64,000 nt of DNA from Leptolyngbya subtilissima AS-A7 (GCF_039962255.1 NZ_JAMPKY010000012.1:158433-222432), one strand, 5' to 3'. Counted from the first letter of the stretch, positions 27,827-36,237 are shown. Notes: generated by a model from the sequence alone, not told the origin. Numbers and translations: made by a program.

Positions 27827-28383
27827 GGCGCATCCGCCGGTTGGCAGGCTTGCTGTAGGCAAGGTAGAAAATGCTCTAAGTCTGGGGTGTCTTGGTTAGG
27901 CACTTTCGCCAAATCATCCCAGCGGCGCAGTTGTACGGCCTGTTCTGCGTAGGGCTGCTGAATAAAGGCAGTGGCGGCAGCTGGGGAAAAAACACCACCC
28001 TGAAGCTCTAGACTACGTTTGGAAGTCACCGATAAAGAGTCCCAGTAAGCTTCATCTACGGCACAGAGGTAGCGTTTGGCGGCGACATGGAGCTGAATTG
28101 GCAGGGTTACCGCCGCTGGGAACAGCTGTTCTAAAACGGGGATCGCTCGCTGTTCATGGCGATCGTCAAGGCCGCGCAGTGCCGGATCATCCCCCAAGTG
28201 ATGGATCAGGTGCCCTAGATCGTGGAACAGGCAGGCTGCAATCATCTCAGGAGATTGCTCAGCTTGTTCAGCCAAGGTGGCACACTGGAGGGCGTGTTCG
28301 AACTGGCTGACAGCTTCGCCACCGTATTGGGCTTGACCCCGTTGGCGATAGAGATCGAGCAGAGTCGCGAGATTATGGGGCAT
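27823..28383 (-). CDS. PhnZ-like HD-domain diiron oxygenase of phosphonate clusters
   Basis: A 186-residue HD protein of the phosphonate-associated HDIG family. Likely diiron ligands are H30, H54-D55, H58, H76, H99 and D155 or D156. It has Y20 and E23 in a YxxE pair before VSQFEHALQ, the spacing that marks PhnZ/TmpB-type oxygenases, and K103 in the HVAAKRY motif. PhnZ cleaves 1-hydroxy-2-aminoethylphosphonate to glycine and phosphate with O2. The usual partner hydroxylase PhnY is not in the window. It may instead take a different 1-hydroxyphosphonate. It starts 12 bp after the upstream PhnM-like stop and overlaps the phosphoesterase gene by 4 bp. Confidence 0.8.
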   Translation of the reverse strand: MPHNLATLLDLYRQRGQAQYGGEAVSQFEHALQCATLAEQAEQSPEMIAACLFHDLGHLIHHLGDDPALRGLDDRHEQRAIPVLEQLFPAAVTLPIQLHVAAKRYLCAVDEAYWDSLSVTSKRSLELQGGVFSPAAATAFIQQPYAEQAVQLRRWDDLAKVPNQDTPDLEHFLPCLQQACQPADAP

Positions 28384-28395
28384 AGGATTGAAAAA

Positions 28396-29562
28396 TTAGA
28401 GGGATTGTTTAACCGGCAGACCATTGATGTAGACAGCCCGAATGGCGCTGGGTAAAGTGCGATCGGGAGTCAGCAAGAGAAAATCGGCATCGTAGCCAGG
28501 GGCAATTTTGCCTTTTTGGTCGCCAATTTTGGCGGCTTTAGCCGGATATTCGGAAACGCACTTCCATGCCTGCTCAAAGGGCATCAGTTCTTTTTCAGCC
28601 AGTAGAAAAGGGGCATGGAATAGAGAGGGATAGTGGTAGTCAGAACAGAGGCAGTCTAAAACTTGAGATTGGGCCGCTGCGGCAACACTCATATAGCCGA
28701 CATGGGAACCACCCCGCACCAGATTGGGGGCTCCCATCAAGACAGCGGCTCCGTAGGCACGGGATGCCTCTGCCAGCGGGATAGAGGCCGGGAATTCTGC
28801 GATCGCAACTCCCCGCTCTCGGCTTTTAGCCACATCGGCTGCCGTTTCATCGTCGTGGGAGGCTACCGGAATGCCCAAATCATGACAGCGCTGCACCAAG
28901 TCTTCAAACTGAGCTAGGCCTTCCTCTTGGCGGGGATAGGCAGCCTGAACTAGGGCCAGAATGTCGGCTTCGGAAAGCTTTAGCCGTTGACGTAGCCCCT
29001 GCGTATATCGCCGTATAGTTTCATCATCGGTCGTAGGCGGGAGGTGGTTATTGAGGGAAAGCAGCGTGACTTTGCGAGTTTCTAGCCAGCCGCACAGTTC
29101 GTCATAATCAGCGGTATTGGCTTGCTCGTGGCGAATGTGAATGCGACTATCGACCCGCAGGCCATGATCAGGTGCCGAAATTTGGTTAATCAGCTGCCGC
29201 GCCATCTCCCGGCTGCGAAGCCCCGGCTCAAAGGAGTCGGTGATGGAGTAGAAAAATGTAGTAATCCCGGCTCCCAGCAAAGCCAGCTCGTTCTCCACCA
29301 GGGCCATATCCAACGGTAAATTGACCCCAGGCCGAGGGCAAATCATGCGCTCAAACGCATCGCCGTGGATATCAACAATGCCAGGCAGGAGGTGCAGGCC
29401 GGTGACATCGATCGCAACATAGCCACTGGGTTTGGCCGTTTGATCGACGGCGACAAATTTTCCATCTTCAATCAGCACCGTTGCCGAGTCTAGCCATCCG
29501 GTTGGCGTCAGCACCGTTGCGCCCTGTAGAGCCAGTTTGGGTGTCGAGAGAGGATGTTTCAT
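28396..29562 (-). CDS. Divergent PhnM-like amidohydrolase (second copy)
   Basis: A 388-residue amidohydrolase-superfamily protein related to PhnM. It keeps PGIVDIHGDAFER (HxD), IHIRHE, SHDDETAADVAKS, AEFPASI, VLMGAPNLVRGGSHVG and CSDYHYPSL. It lacks the canonical PhnM segment with HxPGQRQF and YxEYYQGK, replaced by SLNNHLPPTTDDET. PhnM splits alpha-D-ribose 1-methylphosphonate 5-triphosphate to the 5-phosphate and pyrophosphate. With a canonical phnM directly upstream (36 bp), this copy may act on a different phosphonate nucleotide or be a family variant. ATG at 29562. Confidence 0.8.
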   Translation of the reverse strand: MKHPLSTPKLALQGATVLTPTGWLDSATVLIEDGKFVAVDQTAKPSGYVAIDVTGLHLLPGIVDIHGDAFERMICPRPGVNLPLDMALVENELALLGAGITTFFYSITDSFEPGLRSREMARQLINQISAPDHGLRVDSRIHIRHEQANTADYDELCGWLETRKVTLLSLNNHLPPTTDDETIRRYTQGLRQRLKLSEADILALVQAAYPRQEEGLAQFEDLVQRCHDLGIPVASHDDETAADVAKSRERGVAIAEFPASIPLAEASRAYGAAVLMGAPNLVRGGSHVGYMSVAAAAQSQVLDCLCSDYHYPSLFHAPFLLAEKELMPFEQAWKCVSEYPAKAAKIGDQKGKIAPGYDADFLLLTPDRTLPSAIRAVYINGLPVKQSL

Positions 29563-29598
29563 GGCAGAAGGGCGGGAGGGAAGAGTAATGGGATGTTG

Positions 29599-30729
29599 CT
29601 AGGCGATGCGCTGGCCCTGGCGGCGGACGGAGGTAAAGCGGGGCACAACGCCGTCGTGGTGAACGGTGACAAAGTCAGCGCGTTTGCCAACTTCGAGGCT
29701 GCCGCGATCGCCATCCAGACCAATGGCTTTGGCGGGGTTTGAAGTAAATAGCTGCATAGCTTTGTATAACGGCTGCTGCTGGGCGATCAAGAACATCGCC
29801 TGCAGCAAACTCTGGGGCACATAGTCCGATGAGATGATATCGACTAAGTCTCGCTCGATCAGCTCTATGGCGGAAACGTTGCCAGAGTGAGACTGGCCCA
29901 GGATCAGATTTGGCGCGCCCATCAACACCTGGAGGCCGTGGAGATGAGCTTCTTTAGCGGCATCGAGGGTGGTGGGGAACTCGGCAATTTCGGCTCCGTC
30001 CTGCAAAGCTTCCTGCACATGCTCAGGGGTGGCATCGTCATGGCTGGCGAGGCAAATCTGATGCTTCTGGGTGAGGTCTACGAGCTTGCGGCGGTTCTCA
30101 TCGGCATGGCGCTGCTGAGCTTCTATGCGGGCTTGAATGAAATCTTCTATTTCATCAGAACCCACGCCATGTTTGCCCTGGTAATACTCTTTGTACTTCT
30201 CGACCTGGGCAAACTGCCGCTGACCAGGGGTGTGATCCATCAGCGAGATGAGCGACAGTAGCGGATGATCGGCGTAGGTGGCGGCCACCTCATGCACGTG
30301 CTCGTAGCCCAGTTCACAGCGCAGGTGGAGGCGATGGTCTACCGCAAAGCGCCCGTCAATTTGGCCTTGGTGAATTGTATTGATCATCGGGCCAAACTGG
30401 GTCATGCGCATGGATGTCGGCGTGATGTCACCCACCGCGATCGCATCACAAACCGTGGTAATGCCAGCCGCCGCTAAATCTCGATCGTGGTATACCGCAG
30501 CAACATCCATCGGCCAACGCACCTTGGGTCGGGGCGACAGCCGCTGCTCAAAGTTATCCGTATGCAGTTCTACTAATCCGGGCAGCAAATAATCGCCGTA
30601 GCCGTTGTGTCCCTGGGAAACAACGCCGGGCTGCACCTCGGCAATGATTCCATCCCGCACGATTAGCGTACCGAGAACCTCTTCATCAGGCAGCTGCAAG
30701 CGGTAGTTGGTGAAAATAGCTTCGGTCAT
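29599..30729 (-). CDS. phnM: Alpha-D-ribose 1-methylphosphonate 5-triphosphate diphosphatase (canonical)
   Basis: A 376-residue PhnM closely following the E. coli pattern: LLPGLVELHTDNFEQ, GITTVCDAIAVGD, HRLHLRCEL, SLMDHTPGQRQFAQ, YKEYYQGKHG, CLASHDDATPEHV, AEFPTTLDAAKEA and ISSDYVPQSL. The frame is open to 30768, but ATG 30729 (MTEAIFTNYRL) aligns with known PhnM starts and leaves a palindromic operator (30750-30763) upstream of the gene rather than inside it. The enzyme releases pyrophosphate from the PhnI product before the radical SAM step. It follows phnL in the operon after 82 bp. Confidence 0.93.
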   Translation of the reverse strand: MTEAIFTNYRLQLPDEEVLGTLIVRDGIIAEVQPGVVSQGHNGYGDYLLPGLVELHTDNFEQRLSPRPKVRWPMDVAAVYHDRDLAAAGITTVCDAIAVGDITPTSMRMTQFGPMINTIHQGQIDGRFAVDHRLHLRCELGYEHVHEVAATYADHPLLSLISLMDHTPGQRQFAQVEKYKEYYQGKHGVGSDEIEDFIQARIEAQQRHADENRRKLVDLTQKHQICLASHDDATPEHVQEALQDGAEIAEFPTTLDAAKEAHLHGLQVLMGAPNLILGQSHSGNVSAIELIERDLVDIISSDYVPQSLLQAMFLIAQQQPLYKAMQLFTSNPAKAIGLDGDRGSLEVGKRADFVTVHHDGVVPRFTSVRRQGQRIA

Positions 30730-30749
30730 GGGGATACGCATTGGAGACA

Positions 30750-30763
30750 TATAGACGTCTATA
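30750..30763. promoter_or_regulatory. Candidate PhnF operator upstream of phnM
   Basis: Perfect palindrome TATAGAC-GTCTATA, 20 bp before the chosen phnM start. Its core TAGA-N2-TCTA is shared with the sites before phnG (36264-36289) and phnC (43575-43600). It suggests an internal promoter in the long operon. Confidence 0.6.
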
Positions 30764-30811
30764 CTCATACCGGACCAAGATTAACTGGGCGTTATCGCAG
30801 GCCTAAGGTCT

Positions 30812-31540
30812 CTAAAATTGGAGAACGCGATCGCAGACCCGCTCTCTGACTTCGTCATCGTGAAAAATGCCGACCATGGCACAGCCCTGGGCTTTACGGT
30901 CTTCAATTAGCTGCATAACGACCTCACGATTGGCAGCATCTAAAGCAGAAGTCGGCTCATCCAACAGCAAAATTGGGTAGTTGACGGAAAAGGCCCGAGC
31001 AATATTCACCCGCTGCTTTTCGCCGCCGGAAAACGTGGTAGGAGACAGCTGCCACAGTCGCTCTGACAAGTTCAGTTGAGTGAAGAGCAGCCGAATTTTG
31101 TCGTAGGCGATTTCGGGATCCATACCCAAATCCATCAGGGGTTCTGCGGCCACTTCTAGCGCCGGTACCCGGGGAATCACTCTGAGAAATTGGCTGACGT
31201 AGCCCACGGTGTGCTGCCGCACCTCTAGCAGCTGGTGGGGGGGGAGCTGGGGCAAATCAGCCCAGTCGCCCTGATGGTTCACCCAAATCGAGCCCTTATC
31301 GATGCGGTAGTTCGCGTACAGCGATCGCATCAACGTCGATTTGCCTGAGCCCGATGGCCCCTGGAGCGCCACACACTCACCAGCCTGCACCGTGAGGGAA
31401 ACCCCCTCTAAAACCGGAATACAAGCTCCTCCTTGATGGTGCAGCACGAAGCTCTTGTAAAGCCCCTCAGCCCGGAGCATAGCCCCAGTGGGCGGCGAAA
31501 CTGGCGCTGTGGAATGATTTGACAATAGCGATTGAGTCAT
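30812..31540 (-). CDS. phnL: C-P lyase complex ATP-binding protein PhnL
   Basis: A 242-residue ABC-type ATPase. Walker A is GPSGSGKSTLMRS, the signature FSGGEKQRVN, Walker B ILLLDEPTSALD, and the H-loop GIFHDDEVRERV, typical of PhnL (HD instead of H-T). PhnL joins PhnGHIJK in the C-P lyase core complex and is needed for transfer of the phosphonate to ATP. Ordered phnK-phnL, 45 bp apart, on the minus strand. Confidence 0.92.
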   Translation of the reverse strand: MTQSLLSNHSTAPVSPPTGAMLRAEGLYKSFVLHHQGGACIPVLEGVSLTVQAGECVALQGPSGSGKSTLMRSLYANYRIDKGSIWVNHQGDWADLPQLPPHQLLEVRQHTVGYVSQFLRVIPRVPALEVAAEPLMDLGMDPEIAYDKIRLLFTQLNLSERLWQLSPTTFSGGEKQRVNIARAFSVNYPILLLDEPTSALDAANREVVMQLIEDRKAQGCAMVGIFHDDEVRERVCDRVLQF

Positions 31541-31585
31541 AGTTCGAGGGTGTCAATAACAGCAGAACGGCAGGCGGCATGTTCC

Positions 31586-32356
31586 CTAGGGCATGAGGGT
31601 GGCACTCACCAACTGCTGCGTGTAGGGATGGTGGGGGTCATCGAGCACTTGGTCGGTCAGCCCGGTTTCGACCACCTGACCGTTTTGCATCACCATCAGC
31701 CGATGGGCTAAAAGCCTGACCACACCGATATCGTGGGTCACCAAGATGACGCTGAGATGGAGCGTGCGGACCAGCGATCGCATCAAATCCAGTAGTTTGG
31801 CTTGCACGGAAACGTCTAACCCGCCTGTTGGCTCATCCATCAGCACTAGCCTCGGCTGCGTCACCAGAATGCGGGCGAGCTGAAGTCGCTGCTGCATACC
31901 ACCAGAAAAGGTACTTGGCAAGTCATCCATGCGGCTGTGGGGAATTTCTACCTGGCTCAGCCACTCGATGGCCTCGGAGCGAATATTGCCGTAGTGGCGT
32001 TCTCCCACATCGAGCAAACGCTCACCGATATTGGCTCCGGCAGTGACGGTCATGCGCAGCCCATCGCGGGGATTTTGCTGCACAAAACCCCATTCGGTTT
32101 TCATCAGCTTGCGGTGATGAACTTCCGGCAGAGTGCGCAGGTTAATGGGTTGACCGCTGCGATCGCAATAAACAATCTCCCCCGCATCTACTGAAATATG
32201 ACCAGCAATGGCATTTAGTAACGTACTTTTTCCGGAGCCAGATTCGCCAATGATGCCTAGAACTTGGCCAGGGTAAAGATCAAAGGAAATGCGATCGCAG
32301 GCACAAATTGAATTGTAGGTTTTGCTGAGGTTATCGATAGTTAATAGTGGCTGCAT
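31586..32356 (-). CDS. phnK: C-P lyase complex ATP-binding protein PhnK
   Basis: A 256-residue ABC-type ATPase. Walker A GESGSGKSTLLNA, EWGFVQQNPRDGLRMTVTAGANIGERL (a PhnK signature), signature FSGGMQQRLQ, Walker B LVLMDEPTGGLD and H-loop VTHDIGVV. PhnK docks on the PhnJ side of the C-P lyase core. It lies 16 bp after the phnJ stop. Confidence 0.93.
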   Translation of the reverse strand: MQPLLTIDNLSKTYNSICACDRISFDLYPGQVLGIIGESGSGKSTLLNAIAGHISVDAGEIVYCDRSGQPINLRTLPEVHHRKLMKTEWGFVQQNPRDGLRMTVTAGANIGERLLDVGERHYGNIRSEAIEWLSQVEIPHSRMDDLPSTFSGGMQQRLQLARILVTQPRLVLMDEPTGGLDVSVQAKLLDLMRSLVRTLHLSVILVTHDIGVVRLLAHRLMVMQNGQVVETGLTDQVLDDPHHPYTQQLVSATLMP

Positions 32357-32372
32357 GGGGCTGCGTTATTTT

Positions 32373-33269
32373 TCAACTTAGTGTGGGGGCCGACAAATGA
32401 TTATTTTGCTGACGCTGATTGCAGTAGTCCGTATCAGAGCAAATCCACAGGCGACTGCCCTGGTCATCGGTGACCACCTCATCTAGATAGGTGTCCGTCG
32501 CGCCGCAAAATTCGCAGGGTTGATCCCAGGTTTCAACGGTGAAGGGGTGATCCTCAAAGTCAAGGCTTTTCACCTTGGTGTAGGGAGGAAGGGCATAGAT
32601 CCGCTTTTCTCGTCCGGCACCAAATAGCTGTATAGCGGGATTCATGTGCAGCTTAGGGTTATCAAACCGGGGAATCGGGCTGGGCTTCATCAAGTAGCGA
32701 TCGTTCACCATCACCGGATAGTCGTAGGCCATGGCAATGTGGCCAAAGCGGGTGATATCTTCGTACAGCCGCACATACATGGGGCCATATTCTTCCAGCG
32801 CGTGCATTTTATTGGCTTCGGTACGAGAGGGCTCAATAAAGTACAGCGGCTCTGGCATGGGCACCTGATAGACCATGATCTGCCCCTCCCGCAGAGGTGT
32901 TTCAGGAATCCGGTGGCGAGTTTGAATCAGCGTGGCTTCCTCGGTTCGTTCGGTGGTGTTAATGCCGCAGACCTTACGAAAGAACCGACGAATATTGACG
33001 GCGTTGGTAGTATCGTCAGCGCCCTGATCAATCACCTTCAGGGTGTCGGTCTGGCCAATTACTGAGGCAGTTACCTGAATCCCCCCAGTTCCCCAGCCGT
33101 AGGACATGGGCATTTCACGGGAGCTAAAGGGAATCTGATGCCCCGGAATAGCCACCGCCTTGAGGGCGGCGCGACGGATGGAGCGCTTGGTCTGTTCGTC
33201 TAGGTAGGCGAAGTTAAAGCCAGGTTCGGGCAGATTTGCGGGGCTAGGCAACTGGGGCGAAAGGGGCAT
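32373..33269 (-). CDS. phnJ: Alpha-D-ribose 1-methylphosphonate 5-phosphate C-P lyase
   Basis: A 298-residue PhnJ, the radical SAM subunit that cleaves the carbon-phosphorus bond. Cluster and catalytic residues are intact: C252, C255, C277 and C283, equal to the E. coli cysteines 241, 244, 266 and 272 with a constant offset of 11. Gly43 in AIPGHQ corresponds to the proposed glycyl radical Gly32. GYGWGTGG-like MSYGWGTGGIQVTASVIG, TLIQTRHRIPETPL and LFGAGREKRIYALPP are further signatures. The 11 extra N-terminal residues are Pro-rich. It is 44 bp after phnI. Confidence 0.96.
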   Translation of the reverse strand: MPLSPQLPSPANLPEPGFNFAYLDEQTKRSIRRAALKAVAIPGHQIPFSSREMPMSYGWGTGGIQVTASVIGQTDTLKVIDQGADDTTNAVNIRRFFRKVCGINTTERTEEATLIQTRHRIPETPLREGQIMVYQVPMPEPLYFIEPSRTEANKMHALEEYGPMYVRLYEDITRFGHIAMAYDYPVMVNDRYLMKPSPIPRFDNPKLHMNPAIQLFGAGREKRIYALPPYTKVKSLDFEDHPFTVETWDQPCEFCGATDTYLDEVVTDDQGSRLWICSDTDYCNQRQQNNHLSAPTLS

Positions 33270-33313
33270 GGGTCAACGGTTGGTAGTTGTTGATGAAGTG
33301 ACGAAAAGAAGAT

Positions 33314-34624
33314 TCATGCTGGCACCTCCGATGGGGAGTGGGGCTCAGGAGATAAATGATCAAGGTTGGGAACCTGGGTTGAGTCCCCGTTGTGGGGAGA
33401 TGGAGGATGGCCGCTGGATGCCGGGGAATCTGGAGCTTGGGGTGACGTTGGCTCAACACCATCCTGTTTTGCCTGAGCCTGGTCGTAATTGCGTCGCAGC
33501 TGACGGATCAGGTTTAGCTCGGCCTGAAAGTCGATGTAGTGGGGCAGCTTGAGGTGCTGGACAAATCCCTGGGCCTCGATGTTATCGGAATGAAATAGGA
33601 CAAATTCTTCATTCTGGGCTGGCCCGTCGATCGCCTCACCTAAATCCTTGGCCTGCAAGGCTCGGTCTACTAAGGCCATGGCCATGGCCTTGCGCTCGTT
33701 GTAGCCAAAGGTCAGGCCATAGCCCTGGGTAAACTGGGGCGGAATCTGCTTGCTACCTTTGAACTGGTTCACCATTTGGACTTCGGTGACGGAGATGTCT
33801 GCGATCGCAACCTCAAAGCCCAGTTCTTCGGGACAGATCACGACCTCCACTTCTCCAACTCGAATCTCCCCCGCAAAGGGATGGTTTTTGCCATAGCCCC
33901 GCTGGGTAGAGTAAGCCATTGACAGCAGGAAGCCCTCATCGGCGCGAGCCAGGTTTTGCAGGCGAGCATCGCGGCTGGTGGGGGTACTGAGGGATTGGCG
34001 GGTAATGTCGAAGGGGGGTGAGGGGAGTTGGGTAGTTGAGGAGTTGGGGAGTTGGGCGGAAGAAGTAGCGGATTGAGTACAGGCAGGATCGTCTGATTTT
34101 GTTGCGCCGATTAAACCTTCCTGGGCCAGGGTGTTGAGCACTCGGGGGGTGGCTTCGGTCGTGGAGGCGATCGCATCCCCTAGTTTGGTGGTTGGGGCTG
34201 AAAACTGGTTATTTTCGGCGGCCAGTTTAAAGTCGAGCAGCCGATGGACATAATCAAAGGTGGAACCCAGCTTTTGGCCGCCGGGGGCGTCTTTGAAGAT
34301 CGCCGAAATGCGCCGCTGAATGTGCATGCGATCGGTCTCGACCGGTTCGCTGTAGTAGAGGCGGGGTAGGGTTGTTCGGTAGGCGCGGAGTAAAAAGGCG
34401 GCCTCCACCAAGTCACCCCAAGATTGCTTGATAGCCAGGGCAGCCAAATCTGGATCGTACAGGCTCCCCTCGGCCATCACCCGATTCACAGCCAGCTGCA
34501 TCTGCTGCTTGATTTGCTCTAGCGATAGCTCTGGCACAGCCAATTCGCCGCGCCGTTTGGCCTTAAGCAAGGCTTCGGCGTTTTGAATGGCCTGTTCTCC
34601 ACCTTTGACGGCAACATAAGGCAT
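33314..34624 (-). CDS. phnI: C-P lyase nucleosidase subunit PhnI, with low-complexity insertions
   Basis: A 436-residue PhnI, about 80 longer than the E. coli protein. Core motifs: YVAVKGGEQAIQNAEALL, FLLRAYRTTLPRLYYSEPV, RRISAIFKDAPGG, STQRGYGKNHPFAGEIR, CPEELGFEV, GYGLTFGYNERKAMAMALVD and LKLPHYIDFQAELNL. PhnI swaps adenine of ATP for the phosphonate, with PhnG, H and L. Two additions are odd: a Ser/Thr/Gln/Pro stretch of about 20-25 residues (near 190-215) encoded by an 8-bp tandem repeat at 34022-34059, and a Pro/Ser-rich C-terminal tail of about 50 residues. Neither interrupts a known motif. Confidence 0.93.
   Translation of the reverse strand: MPYVAVKGGEQAIQNAEALLKAKRRGELAVPELSLEQIKQQMQLAVNRVMAEGSLYDPDLAALAIKQSWGDLVEAAFLLRAYRTTLPRLYYSEPVETDRMHIQRRISAIFKDAPGGQKLGSTFDYVHRLLDFKLAAENNQFSAPTTKLGDAIASTTEATPRVLNTLAQEGLIGATKSDDPACTQSATSSAQLPNSSTTQLPSPPFDITRQSLSTPTSRDARLQNLARADEGFLLSMAYSTQRGYGKNHPFAGEIRVGEVEVVICPEELGFEVAIADISVTEVQMVNQFKGSKQIPPQFTQGYGLTFGYNERKAMAMALVDRALQAKDLGEAIDGPAQNEEFVLFHSDNIEAQGFVQHLKLPHYIDFQAELNLIRQLRRNYDQAQAKQDGVEPTSPQAPDSPASSGHPPSPHNGDSTQVPNLDHLSPEPHSPSEVPA
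34022..34059. repeat. 8-bp tandem repeat inside phnI
   Basis: AGTTG recurs at 34026, 34034, 34042 and 34050, an exact 8-bp period of the unit GAGTTGGG with small changes. Such GAGTTGGG-type short repeats are common between cyanobacterial genes; here the repeat is inside the coding region. Confidence 0.75.
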
Positions 34625-34656
34625 AGGACTCTCCGGAATTTAACCTATCGCTCGAT

Positions 34657-35109
34657 CTACAACTCAACTAAAAAACTGTAGCCATGCTTCTGAAACCCCA
34701 ATGATTCATAGAAGGCGTGGGCTTCCTTCCGCTTTAGATTGGTCGACAAACTCAGCTTGTAGCAACCGGCCTCTCGACATTGGACAAAGGCAAACTGCAT
34801 CATCTGCTGGCCAATTCCCTGGCCTTGAAACTCTGGATCGACTGCAACCCCTTCCACAATCCCGGAGGGACTACCGTGATGCACCAGGTTATCCATCACT
34901 AGCAGCGCGAACGTACCAACCCGTCTATCGTCTAGCTCTTTGAGGGTGGCGACCCACAACCTGTAGTTAGGGTATTGCTGTATGCGCTGAAACCACTGTT
35001 CGGCCTCGGCCAAGCTTAAGCCGCAATCCTGATCTAAACCAGATTGGTGATATAACCGCAGCACGTCTGGCAAATCCTCAGAGGTGGCTAAGCGAATCGA
35101 CACAGTCAT
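34657..35109 (-). CDS. GNAT N-acetyltransferase, PhnO-like
   Basis: A 150-residue GNAT protein. GIVEGVAVDPEFQGQGIGQQMM carries the acetyl-CoA pyrophosphate loop (Q-G-Q-G-I-G). The end, LSTNLKRKEAHAFYESLGF, resembles E. coli PhnO, the aminoalkylphosphonate N-acetyltransferase. PhnO protects against or prepares aminoalkylphosphonates for C-P lyase. The ATG at 35109 overlaps the phnH stop (TGATG), which fixes the start and shows coupling. The placement between phnH and phnI inside the operon supports a phosphonate substrate, by inference. Confidence 0.82.
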   Translation of the reverse strand: MTVSIRLATSEDLPDVLRLYHQSGLDQDCGLSLAEAEQWFQRIQQYPNYRLWVATLKELDDRRVGTFALLVMDNLVHHGSPSGIVEGVAVDPEFQGQGIGQQMMQFAFVQCREAGCYKLSLSTNLKRKEAHAFYESLGFQKHGYSFLVEL

Positions 35110-35705
35110 CACTGCCCCTCCTGCTGACCAGCGAACCGGGCCGTGCGCGGTAGGCCCAGAACCTGGCGATCGGCAAAACACCAGATGTCCAGCCCAAGAG
35201 GATAGTTTGTGGTCATCGCCTGCCACTGCTGCCAAAAGTCGGCGACTAGGGGCATTTGAATGGTGACGGTGTCTAGAATTCCTGGACCATGGAGGGTGGC
35301 AGACTCTGCTCCCTGTAGGGCTGGCAGCTGAATTAGCAGAGAGGTCGAGGCCTCTGGATAGGCCGCTGTACCCCAGTTAAATTCCTCTAACCTAGGCATT
35401 GTCTCAATCCGATCAATCACGGCAAAATCAGCCGTTTGAGGCTGAGCCGTGAACCGACATCCGGTGTGAAACAGCAGCCAAGACCGTACTGATTCTGAAA
35501 TGCCCGGCTGCAGCCATACCGTCGTCTCCAAATCGAGCAGCGTTAGGCAAGCCGCAGCGCAGCCAGGGTTTAGCCCCTCCGGCGGTGTCAGAGATGCGGT
35601 GGTTTGCTGGATACCCGGTCGCGCCAGCGCATCTAGCAGCGCTCGAAAGGTCTGCTGAGCATCATGGACAGGGTCTTTGAATCCAGGGAGTTGGGTCGTG
35701 AGCAT
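35109..35705 (-). CDS. phnH: C-P lyase complex subunit PhnH
   Basis: A 198-residue PhnH. GFKDPVHDAQQTFRALLDALARPG is the family N-terminal signature, followed by LTLLDLETTVWL, LLFHTGCRFT, DFAVID, PALQGAESATLHGPGI and FPLGLDIW-like YPLGLDIWCFADRQVLGLPRT. PhnH is a core subunit of the C-P lyase complex. Spacing to phnG is 59 bp. An internal TGTCTAGAAT half-site at about 35268 is not a full operator. Confidence 0.94.
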   Translation of the reverse strand: MLTTQLPGFKDPVHDAQQTFRALLDALARPGIQQTTASLTPPEGLNPGCAAACLTLLDLETTVWLQPGISESVRSWLLFHTGCRFTAQPQTADFAVIDRIETMPRLEEFNWGTAAYPEASTSLLIQLPALQGAESATLHGPGILDTVTIQMPLVADFWQQWQAMTTNYPLGLDIWCFADRQVLGLPRTARFAGQQEGQ

Positions 35706-35764
35706 AGGGCAGGGACTATGGGTGCTTGAAATTTAGATTTTGTAGCGACGGGTGCTGCTCTGCT

Positions 35765-36235
35765 TTAAGCCTCTCCTCGCAGCAGAGTAAAGAAATTGAC
35801 GCGGGTAGATTCCACTTCAGCCATTTCAGCCGCCCGCTTTTTATGGGCAGCACCCTGCAATGGCTCAATCACCTGGGCTTGAACCTTGGCTTGCCAGTCA
35901 GAATATTGCAGCAGCGCGTCACAAACGGCGGCGAGTTCAGCATGACGCTGCGATCGCCCCGCCACATAACCAAATCCCGAAATCGACTCGTCGCCAGCTG
36001 CTAGCGACAGTTGAACAACACAGCGGGTTAGGGTCATTTCCCCCAGGTTGAAGGGCTGACCTGCGCCTTCTGTGCGTCCACGCACCATGGCCAGACCAAT
36101 TTCGGGCGATCGCAAAAAGCGATACTCGGGCAGCGCCCCTAATGTGGCGACCCGCTCTTCCAGAAGTGCCAGAGGTGCCTTTGCTAAGGCCGACATCCAG
36201 CTCGATCTTGACTGGGCTTGGGCTGTGTCTACCAT
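35765..36235 (-). CDS. phnG: C-P lyase complex subunit PhnG
   Basis: A 156-residue PhnG. WMSALAKAPLALLEERV, PEIGLAMVRGRTEGAGQPFNLGEMTLTR, GFGYVAGRSQRHAELAAVCDALLQ and VESTRVNFFTLLRGE match the family. PhnG with PhnI and PhnH forms the nucleosidase part of the complex. ATG at 36235 (MVDTAQ) is preferred over the adjoining GTG. It is the first gene of the long minus-strand operon; no Shine-Dalgarno is evident, and the leader holds a Pho-box-like triple repeat and a PhnF-type palindrome. Confidence 0.93.
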   Translation of the reverse strand: MVDTAQAQSRSSWMSALAKAPLALLEERVATLGALPEYRFLRSPEIGLAMVRGRTEGAGQPFNLGEMTLTRCVVQLSLAAGDESISGFGYVAGRSQRHAELAAVCDALLQYSDWQAKVQAQVIEPLQGAAHKKRAAEMAEVESTRVNFFTLLRGEA

Positions 36236-36237
36236 CA

